A stretch of DNA of 64,000 nt from Lytechinus variegatus (Eukaryota; Echinodermata; Echinoidea; Temnopleuroida; Toxopneustidae): assembly GCF_018143015.1 (NCBI RefSeq), contig NC_054758.1:14240001-14304000 (forward strand). Direction: 5' to 3'. Position 1 is the first letter of the stretch; the number at the start of each line of letters is the position of its first letter. The notes under the pieces are model-generated. The model was not told where the DNA came from. It saw nothing but the letters and a program-made list of their open reading frames with translations, and made no database searches. Shown here one piece after another: positions 18,901 to 30,900 of this stretch. The position numbers and the translations under genes were made by a program.

Positions 18901-21900
18901 ATTGCAATATGTTGTTGTCCAGAGTCAAAAGATTCCGAAGCTGTTCCGGTCCACCAACTTGCCTCTTAAGCCTCTCAGCTCTCCATTGTGATTTGACTTG
19001 CATTTTCAAAGGAATTGGTGCGTTGTAGAGAGTTTCCCCGTAGTAAAAGCGAAAAGTAGCGCTTGTTGTCAGCTGTAATACTTAATTGAAATGACGCTTT
19101 TGGTATCACCTGGTGTTTGCTGTAGATGCTTTGTGCTTTTCCTTGCTGATAGCCTTCTATCAAGATTTCTGGAGTTCGAAACTCGGCCAAGTAATCCGAG
19201 GCCATGGGGTCCATAAATGTGATGTTCGCTATTGCAGTTGTTGCCACCAAAAATACACTAGAACTTGAGGTCTGGTCACACAAGACTATGAAAGCAAGAT
19301 ACATGGAAACCAACCAAATAGCAAAGAAATTGCAGTAAAGGCTCCAGGGTTTATGTATATGTATTCTTTCATGACGAAATTGTAATGACATTGACAAAAT
19401 CTGGTCAAATCTTGATTACATTTACCCGAATAAACGATGGATATATTCCAATTTGGGACTAACTCATTAATTCAGAACCATTATAACGAACTCAATTAAG
19501 TTTGATTTGAAAAAAAGGTATATAGTTATAGACCAATTTCACGGCCGCGGTTTATGTATTTGGCCCTCTATCGGCGACGCCATTGCTGCGGTGGGCAAGT
19601 GCGCTGACCGCGATTGGCTCTGTGTACAAATTCAATGAAAGATTACAGATAAGCTCTGATATTGTGTCATTAACTTCATCATAAATCAATTAAATAAAGC
19701 ATGGACACCTGACCGATGAAGGTATGATGAATTTTTGCACTTTGGCTACTTTTTCCCCTTAGTTTTGTCAGTAAAAGTGAGTTGATGATGACCAAGAATC
19801 GCTGTTGGTTTTCATCAGGGAGCTCACTTCTTGTTGCTAGTATCGGGAGAGTGAACGAGACATAGAGTGAGAGAGAGAGAGAGGGGGGACTGATATTTCC
19901 ATCGAAGCATGATCAAATAAATCCCCCCGTCCTCCCCCCCCCACAAAAAAAAAACACCACCACCACATTTTATGCAGGCCTATAAGTATCCAAAAGGAGG
20001 GGGCAAGGCAAGAGAATAAAACAGAGGAAGGAGGAAGGGGAAGAGAGGGCCAGGGCCCTGTTTCATAAAAAGTTGTTATGATACCCGGGGGCCACTTCCA
20101 TTCACGAGTGGATACCATGCGCGACCATGGGGTCTCGAAAAGCACCCTAAACACGTAATTTCCATATTCTGAAAATGCACCCCTTAACAAGTATTGGCGT
20201 GTGAAACCCTACCCTTAACAAGTGTTGGAAACAAAACGATACTCTTGGCAAAGAATCTGGAGACCACTGATCTTGCTATTTTCTCTCATTTCTATTTCTT
20301 TCTTTTTATTCTTTTAAACTATTCATTCAGATAGTTTTACGTTCAAATTTCTACCATGTTGTGTTTGTGTTTTGTTTATATTCTTCATACGTATGTTATA
20401 GGAGGCTGCATCCTACAAGCTTCGCTTTTTAGCAGCCTCCTCCGTTTCCGACCTGTTATCTTGAGTATTATACATAATAAGTTTCTTTGTTTTATTGATT
20501 ATAATTATATCAAGATGTATGTAACAAAACTATTGTAAATGTAAATGATTGTTGGAAATGGAAAAAATAAATGAAATGAAAATGAAATGAAATGAAATAT
20601 TCCCTGAAATGAACCCCTAAACAAGTACGGGAATGTTTTATTGTTACGGGTCCTTCGGTCGTCGGCTTTGCCTTATTTGGTTTAGTACGACCCCATCATC
20701 TTCTCCACCTCGCGCAAATAGGACTCTAAACACGTAGTGTTGGAGCAAAAAGGACATCCTTTATAAAACATTTTAATTTTGTTTTGTCATCCCCGCAAAT
20801 TCGACCCTGAACACGTAATTTTCCTAGCGAAATAGATACCCTTTTTTCATTATTTTTGTGTTTTTGACACCCTTATCACGTTACGTACGTAACGTGCCCT
20901 ATCGTGAAAAAGACATCCTTTTTACGTGTTTTTTTGGTCGCGCATGGTATCCACTCGTCAATGTAAGTGGACCCCCCCCCCCCCCCGGGTTATGAGGTTA
21001 TGATAGCAACTCCTGCTGGAATGGTAACAGTGAGAATGCCCATTTCATAAAAAAGTTATGATAGCAACTCTTGCTGGAATGGCAACTTTTATTATAAAAG
21101 GCAATCAGGAAGCAGAATTCTCACTTTTGCCATGGTAGTTACCATTCCAGCAGGAGTTGCTATCATTACAACTTATGCAGGGAGTACGGCTTCACACACA
21201 AACAGGCTTCATGAGTCCAAGGCGAGTGAATTTCACATTCACTTTGCTTCCAATCCTGAAGCTTTCTCCAATTGTTGTGGCAATTGAACACAGCACAGCT
21301 GCGACCTGAACTTCTCCGATTAATGCTCATTTTGAATCTTACAAGAAATCTGCTCAATTGGTCCAAAAAAAAATCGAACGAATGTACCAGATACCCTGTT
21401 GACTTGTGTACTATAAAAGTTGATTCGCCCACCGCAGCATGCCGACCAGTCTGCTGCCCTTTCACGTTGTGAAATTGGTCTATAACCAAGATGCCATCAA
21501 TCCCGTTACAAGCCTTCCCGTATAAGTTAACTCGTACAAAGTTCTTTCTGAAACACCAATCTGCATTATGTCTTTCAGTAGATCTGCCATTTGTTCGATG
21601 AAACAAGCATGAATAATGGAGGCGTTGTGTCATTTTAAGCTGTGTTAGTCGGCGTATTGAAGTACCAGTAAAGTACCTTAATTAGCCCATCATTGAGTTT
21701 GACCTTCATATTGCATTATTCTCGGTCAAAAACTTCGCCAAAATTCATGGAATGAATGTCTCACAAGTTCACTTACTTATCGTTTTATCTTTGCAGAGTT
21801 ATGTACTTTCAACAGCAGCAACAACAGCAATTATAATGACAATAATAATAGTTACATATAGCGCTTAATACTTTGTTTCTACGAGATTCAAGTTGTAATT

Positions 21901-24900
21901 GTTTTAGCAGGGTTTATTCGTTTTGTTACCACTATTAACATTAATTTTCCTATCGTTTTTCACTTTGTTTAATCTTAAGACCTTATGTATTAACGTCATC
22001 GCGATGTGCTGGTAATATGTAGCTGGCGCAGCATTTCTGAAAACTCCGTTTACGCGTATCCCTATATCCTCTGAGGGAGGGCGCTATGAGGTTATTACGT
22101 CAGATGCCTAATGTCTATTCTACTCCTTTAACTCAACGTGAAACAGAAACTAACCTGTCAAGTTTCTGAGTAGATCTCCCATGTGTTCAATGAAGCAGAG
22201 GACGCGTTGAAGGATGTCAGAATCGGGTGAGGCGATCTCGGCAAGGACGGATGCAGCTTCCTTTTTGATAGCCTCCGACGTGATAGGTGAGGCAAGGATT
22301 TCACTCAGCGCCCCGATCCCTCCTACCTACATTGAATGAACATTAAGTTGTCATATATTTATTTCGCTTTTACTTCAGCAGGTTTGAACAATGTACGGAA
22401 TACAATATAAGTCAATCAAGTTCTCTATTCCAGAACATGTCAAATGTGACCGTTCCCCCCCCCCCCCGACTTCACGGTTAAGTACCTCTTTTAATCCCTG
22501 TAAGAGAGCAAATGATTAGAAATAATTATTTATTCGAATTGTAATCACATGAATGGAACCGGCTCTCAAACCTAACCCCAATGTGATCGAGATCAATGAA
22601 TTTTGGAAAAATAAGTCCAATATGCAGTTGCCTGATATTTGAGCGAAAAAAGAGGAATATCTAAATGATACTGAAGAAATGTAATGCGGTTCCAACTAGC
22701 AGTGGATAATTTACCTTTTCAAGTTCATCACTCCCTTTCTTTTCTGTACAAAGAATGGACACCACCTCGAGAGCTGTAATCGGGATACTGCTGATAGAGA
22801 ATGTTGTGATACGACAAATGGCCAACAGCACTCTCATGGTGTCCTGTTCTATCAGCAACTGCCGTAGCCAGACGCCATCTTGAGCCAGGCAACGGATGGT
22901 GAAGACTGCAAACTTGACGTTGGGTTCGCTGGCTGAAGATTGTAACATTTCTACAAGTTTCTGCGGAATGATTTTTTTTTTGGGGGGGGGGCAGGAGTGG
23001 AAAGGAGAAACAGGGCGCTCACTTGTGTGGAATATGAAATCCACTTCACATCGCTACACTACAAACACTGCAGTGTTAATTTGTCCGGATTCTATATATA
23101 ACCACACCAGAGAAGTGTTAAAACAACACCGGTTCGGTTTTGGACTAATTCCATACAGGCCTTTATACAACACCAAAACAGCATCGATTTAATTTCAAAC
23201 CGGTGTGTTTTAACACTTCTCTGGTGTGATCATATACAGATTTCGGACTGGTGTTGAATTAACACCGCGGTTTTTTGCAGTGTAACTTCGAGTTTTTCAA
23301 CAGTGTGGATTACATAATCACATTCAACTATTTGAAATAAATGTTAACACCGTGAATACACTGTTTGGCCATGTTTTTTTTACCCATAATAAACAATACA
23401 ACTATCCAACCTAATACATTCTGCCTTTCACAGCGTGGAACACAATACAGTAGAAATCCCATCTTGACATTGTCCACTACAAGGACACACTGTTCCACAC
23501 TGTAGACATATTGTGTGGGACAATTTTCTTTCCAGCAGGGCTTCCCCATAATATAAACAAGTGGAATGCCTCTGGCCGTCTCACCTGCATCACGCGGTTC
23601 AATATAGCAGCAGTGCTGACTTTGAATACTACTCTAACTCGCACAAGATGTTCAGTGATACATGGTTACTCTTATGTCCACTTTTTATGAACGAGACCAA
23701 TAAACTTACAGAGATATGATGGTTATTCAACAAAAAACCCCAACATGGCCAAAGTTCATTGACCATACATGACCTTTGACCTTGATCATGTGACCTGAAA
23801 CTCGCACAGGATGTTCAGTGATACTTGATTACTCTTATATATGTACAAGTTTCATGAATAAAATCCATTAACTTTCATAGTTTTGATGGTAATTCAACAG
23901 ATAAACCCAATTCGGCCAAAGTTCATTGACCTTTGACCTTGGTCATGTGACCTGAAACGCGCACAGGATGTTCAGTGATATTTGATTACTCATATGTCCA
24001 AGTTTAATGAACTAGACTAATAAACTTTCAAAGTTATGATGGTAATTCAACAGATACCCCCAATTCGGCCAAAGTTCATTGACCCTAAATGACCTTTGAC
24101 CTTAATCATGAGACCTGAAACTTGCACAAAATATTCAGTGATGCTTGATTACTATTATGTCCAAGTTTCATGAATCATATCCATAAACTTTCAAAGTTAT
24201 GATGGGAATTCAACAGATATCCCCAATTCGGCCAAAGTTCATTGACCCTAAATGACCTTTGACCTTGGTCATGTGACGTGAAACTCATGCAGGATATTCA
24301 GTGATACTTGATTAACCTTATGTCCAAGTTTCATGAACTAGGTCCATATATTTTCCAAGTTATGATGACATTTCAAAAACTTAACCTCAGGTTAAGATTT
24401 CGATGTTGATTCCTCCAACATGGTCTAAGTTCATTGACCCTAAATGACCTTTGACCTTGGTCATGTGACATGAAACTTTAATAGGATGTTCAGTAATACT
24501 TGATTAACCTTATGGCCAAGTTTCATGAACTAGGTCCATATACTTTTTAAGTTATGATGTCATTTCAAAAACTTAACCTCAGGTTAAGATTTGATGTTGA
24601 CGCCGCCGCCGCCGCCGCCGCCGCCGTCGCCGCCGCCGTCGGAAAAGCGGCGCCTATAGTCTCACTCTGCTTCGCAGGTGAGAAAAAAACTGACCAACGC
24701 CATGTATCCTTTCCTACTGGTGAGAACGCAGTAACACACAAGTGTGTTCACACTGTACAATTTGAGTGTTTTAACAGTGTGGAATACATCTGTACATACT
24801 CCACACCATGAACACACTGTGAGCACATGTTCAACATAATGTGAACACACTTTCAACTTAATGTGAACACACTTTCAACATAATGTGAACACACTTTCAA

Positions 24901-27900
24901 CATAATGTGAACACACTTTCAACATAATGTGAACACACTTTCAACCCACTGAACACACTTACAACCCACTATGAACACACTTTCAACAGACTGTGTGACA
25001 CTATGTTCTTTCCAGAATGGCTATACTGTGGTTATCTTACCCCAACCAGAGATCCTTGAGCACATGTTAGATGTGCCTTAAGAGCTTTGCCTAGAGTCGT
25101 TAGAGATCGTTTAAACATCCCAACTGATTGGTCACTTAAATCTAAACACCTGTAAAGAAAAAAATGAATGTGATAATGATGAAAATGACTACGATGAAAT
25201 TTGCGTTTCGAAATTATTTACTGTAAAACTAGCGGGGGTTTGTAAAATATAATTTGTTTTTTTTTTTTTGCTACAGTTTTTTTTCGCAATTTCCTTATTA
25301 CCTTAACAGGATATTTGAACAACATTTACTTGATATATGGACAGCCTCTTTAGATTATTTTAAATTGACTTTAACTTCATTTGAGAATGAATTTGAGTGA
25401 ACATTTACTGTGCTATATTAGTGTTTTAAGGGTAGATTCAGGGGCAAATCCAGGATTTTCCAACGGTCTTCGCTTTCAAAAGAGGGGGGGGGGGAGCACA
25501 CTTCTGTGAAAAAATAAAACTTTAACATGTCAAAACTTTCTTATTTTACATCTGATTTTGATGAAATGTTCAGCGTTATGCTAGTTTGATATTTCTTTAT
25601 TTATTCAAATCAACATTTTTCTGGGATGGACTTGACCTTTAATGCATATATTCGTGCACATGGTGTTTTGTCAAGTCAAATCGAAATCTTGAAACAATAA
25701 CGTCTATGATATTTGTATCATGTTACTCGAAAAATGGTGGTACTGTATAATCCAATTTAAATAAATATAACCATGATGAAAAGTACTTACATATCAAAGC
25801 ATCTGATCAAGTTCTTCATCTCATCAATGATTCCTTGCTGCTCCTGAAGTAAAATTTTAAGAATAAAAAAGACAAGATATATCTGCTCCATATTATCATC
25901 TCAAGCTCTGAAAAAGCACTGCATAAACAGCTTCGACCACGACTGGCCGGTAACCACTACTTTATGTTTTTCTTTAACTAAAATCATCGGTAGATTGATC
26001 GTCGATGCACTCTTCTCTATGTTAAATAGGCTACTGGGTGGCAAGACATCTGCTCCAGCGACAATTGCTCGGGGCCTTATTTCGTCTAGAATATAGGGTG
26101 AGAGTTAAGGTTGCAATTGGGTTTTATGTTAGTTTAGGATGTTATAGTGTAATATCGAGAGATGAATTTGGTCATTCCATTAATGTGTGAAATTTGCAGC
26201 GGAGCTGTTCTGTTTGCAGGTTTGTTTGTTTATTCTGTTTGTGCACAGCAAAAACTGTGGTGTTTAACCGTGTACATAGAGGACCACACCAGTTATTTTA
26301 CACCGTGTTAAATTGGTGGTGTTCATTTTACACCTATAGGAGTTTTTACAAGACCTTTTGTTATATTTACACTCTTTAGTGTTTTGTTTAATCTCTCGGG
26401 TGTAATTTTATCACCTCATGGTGTGGTCCTCTATTAACACCAATTGGCGTCAGTTTGAACACCGCAGTTTTTACAGTGTGGTAACTCCAGTAGGAACTCG
26501 GCAGGACAGCATTTTTGCTGGTAAACGCCAAGCTGGCATATAACCAATTAAACATTTTACGTCTAGGTTAATCAGTCATAGTGGCTCACGTAATAGACGA
26601 CAGATATCACTCTTGGGCCTTTTTATCAAAGTGGAGACAATGGCAGAGTTGGGATTCGAACTCACAACCTTGCGATTATGTGTCCAATGCTCTTACCACT
26701 GGACCACACGACCCTGTTGTCACTGGAGCGAATGTCATGGAGCGAGTCTTTCCTACCTGTGCAATGTTTTGGAGTTCTGGGCATACTTCTGCGACTTCCA
26801 GAAGACCGGATCGAATCCTGATTTTGAGAGAGAGTATCGATGGCCGAAGACTTTCTGTGATGCCATCCTTCTGATCTCTTGGTTGAAAATAATGATATCG
26901 AAAAGGCGGGGAATATATTGGTAGATAAATGGATGGATGGATGGATGGATGGTGGATGGATAGGTAGGTAGGTAGATAGATAGATAGATAGATAGATGGA
27001 TGGATGGATGGATGGATGGATGGATGGATGGGTGGGTGGATAGATAGATAGATATGGATGGATGGATGGATGGATGGATGGATGGATGGATGGATGGATA
27101 GATAGATAGATATGGATGGATGGATGGATGGATGGATGGATAGATACATAGATAGATAGATGGATGGATAAATATATACATACGTACGTGTGTACATACA
27201 CACACACACCCACATACTTACATTGTGTTTGCAATGTGCTCATAGTGTGTTCTGAGTGTGTTCGCAGTCATTTACAGTGTGTTCACATTTCGTAGACTAT
27301 GTGGAAATGTGATTCACACTGTTAAAGGTCAAGTCCACCTCAGAAAAATGTTGATTTGAATCAATAGAGAAAAATCAGACAAGCACAATGCTGAAAATTT
27401 CATCAAAATCAGATGTAAAATAAGAAAGTTATGACATTTCAAAGTTTCGCTTATTTTTAACAAAATAGTTATTTGAACGAGCCAGTATGTTACATCCAAA
27501 TGAGAGAGTTGATGATGTCACTCCACACTATTTCTTTTGTTTTTATTGTTTGAATTATACAATATTTCAATTTTTACGAATTTGATGATTAGGACCTATT
27601 TGCCTGAAGCACAAAATGTTAAAATAATGGAATTCCACGTGTTCAGGGAGGAATGAAACTTCATTTCACATAACAATGACGAGAAAATCAAAATATTTCA
27701 TATTACATATAATAAAATACAAAGGAAATAGTGAGTGATGTCATCAGTTCCCTCATTTGCATACCGACCGAGATGTGCATATAACTATTTTGTGAAATGA
27801 AGCGAAACTTTAAAATGTCAGAACTTTCTTATTTTTCTCGATTTTGATGAAATTTTCAGTGTTTTGCTTGTTGAAATTTTCTCTTTTTATTCAAATCAAG

Positions 27901-30900
27901 TTTTTGTTGAGGTGGACTTGTCCTTTAAATTGGTCAACTTTGATATGATAAACATGATTGAACACTGTGAACCATTATGAAAAATACGAGACATTTGGCT
28001 TCCTCCTGCTCTTACGCACGGGCGTCCGTCGATATAACACATGATATTTTTATGAAAATATGCACCCTTTTTCTTAAAAGTTGATGGAGAGGGGGAAAAA
28101 TTAATCGTATCAAGTCGGGGTATACAGTAATGAGTACAGGAGAAACTATATTTCACTGATTTTCATGATTCATCCCATTTGATTAACTCATCTATTCGTG
28201 TTTTGGGGCTAATCTTTCCCTTACGCATTGCTTTTTGGCAGAAGTTCTATGGAAAATGCACCTTTTTTCACACAAACTTTGAGACACTCTGTATTCATTC
28301 CCCCATTGCTCGAGAATGAACGGGCAGTTAACGACGGGGTTAAAGATTTATTGAAGAATGGAATGTATATTTCACGAAAATGAAAGCCATTTCCCCATTG
28401 GATGTTATCTTCAATACGTGTTTTTTAGATGAAGTTAGTTGTCGAATAGGCTCTCCTGGCATTTGAGGTCTCTATCGGTGACGTCACTCAGGATCGTCAT
28501 GCCTGAACCATCGGCCGGGCAGGGGTCGCAATGGTAGTATGATTTATGCATAATGCACTCGATATATGCAATAATCTGGTCCTCCCGTTCAAATGAATGT
28601 GAAACTCATATAATTTTCATCAGAGCATTCAACATGAGTACTGTAGTACACATTTCTTTGTTATAAGTGAATTAAAGTCCCTCCAGTGAGTTTGATCACC
28701 CCTATTGTGAAAATGTATCACCCCTAAGTTGTAACACAGTCAGCTGTTTGCACTCAGGGTCACTCCGTGACCTGTGTGTGCGTTCAAGAGTTGTACACGA
28801 TTTTCTGTCTCATTTTATAGGCAGAAATATTTCATAATGCATCTAAAACTACGTACTGTGTGAATGCCCAGAGTGTGTTCACATAGTTGACTACTAGTAT
28901 GAGGGAGTGACCCATACTGTCAAAATACTCAAATATAACAGTGTGAAGGTGATTTCACATTGTGTTCAATACAAACATGAGCATACTGTGGAACACAGCT
29001 ATTTTTTAGAGTAAGAGCAATAGTAGGGTTAACTACCTGTAAATCTGTGAAAGATCTGCAAATAGGCCATCTTTAACTCTTTCTAGTCTGTAGACACATT
29101 CTACAAAGAGACAAATGAGAACATGAAAGTTCAGTCATGTCAATATAAGGGTTATAGAACCACTAAGTAAAAGAACAAAGCATATTTTTAAAAGTCATAT
29201 ACACAAATACTATTCCGTGCATAACAGGACCATCATTTAGATCATGAATGAAAAAGTAGCACTTGCTTTTTATTGTTTAGTTCGAGCAGAGCAAAAGCAA
29301 ATTATACATATCAAGATTTGATTAATATTTTATTAAAAAAAGCTGAATTCCTACATGTTTTAAGTTAAAAAAAAACACGTGAAATTCTCAAATAAGAAAT
29401 ATTACACGAATCAAGAAATTAGGCCTACAGCAATTACAGTACAAATTAAAAAATCAAAATATTATTACAGTATACTCTCATAAATAGGAATTCAGTTCCA
29501 TAACTTGGTCTCCCAGCGGGCCTCGCCCCGGCTTTTGCTCGACTACCTATAGGCACGCGAGCATTCGAGGAATTCCTTCCTACCGGTACGGGGTACTGGC
29601 AGTCACCTCACCTGGGTTGAGTGCAACACAATGTGGTTAATTTCTTGCTGGAGGGAAACACGCCACGCGTGCTCCCGCGTATACATGGTATAGGGGTTTC
29701 CGACAATCCTTACCTTTCAGCTTTGCGGCTAAATTTTCCACATTCACCGGTGAATTGTGGATTGGTTTGGCCTCCATGACAGTCATACATTCTTCTTCTG
29801 GCATTAATCTGATATCCATCAACCAACTCCGCACTGAATCAACTTCACATCTGTTTTTGAACACACACAATAAAATGATAAGTGTGTTTCAATTTTTGTT
29901 TTTTGCTTTCAAATTAATGTACAATAATTATATGCATAAAATAGGTATGCAATATACATAAGGCCGGAACATAAAGGAATGAAAGATTCATATCAATAAC
30001 ATTGTAGCCGTAGTATACTTTATAAAAAAATCCAATGTGTTTTTTTTTTATTTCATATCCGAATGTATATGATTTCAAAGAATCTTTTGGGTCATGCTTG
30101 TTTGATTTTTCTCTTTTTTATTCATATCAATTTTTTATTGGGGATTTGTCCTCTTATTATGTTTCGATTATATTCTTAGCGTTATGCTTGTTTCTTTTCT
30201 CTTATATTCAAATCAGCTATCAGCGTTTTAGTGGTTTTAGATTCGATGCAAACCTAGCAATGCCATCAAAGAGAATAGTGGGGAAACTATTGCTCATTTA
30301 TTTTGAGGGATGTCCTTTCACTCGTTGGCTTTTTCAAAATGATTTTAAAAATATATGTGGATATATAAAGGTGAAATCAAAGTCGGAATTTTGAAATAAA
30401 AATGATTTTGTCTTTGGTAAACCAGGTCAATTGCTTTCCATTTGATTTCTCTATTTTGTATGTAAAATATTTCTCTTTTTTCTAAGAAAGAAACGACTCT
30501 TTATACTTCATTCAAAAGTTAAATATCAACATAAGATAGAAGAAATCATGCAAATGCATGTAGACATTGGTACATCCAGCTGTGGAATACCCTCCCCCAA
30601 TTCATCAGGAGAGCAGAGACACAATCAACTTTCAAGTCTTACCTGAAGACCTGTCTGGTCTCCACTTAAACATCATCGCAAGAATAACATAACAGTAGAA
30701 CTATACTAGAAAAGTATTTGAACTGAATAATGATTCTATGCACTGCATGTGTAAAGACATTGAAACTTGTGAGATATTTCCTATTTGTTTGCAAGTAGTG
30801 CGGCCATGAGCGCCCAGCAATGATGGAATCCGGCGCTATATATAATTTACATGATATAAGAACCCATCATCATATGAACGATATAATTGTGACAGATTAT

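Noticed and set aside
24833-24995. CRISPR-like array of 24-bp repeats
   Set aside because: Repeats are contiguous without unique spacers and the DNA is eukaryotic.
26662-27243. 193-, 179- and 150-residue open frames rich in IHPS and LSIY
   Set aside because: They are three frames of one GGAT/GATA microsatellite.
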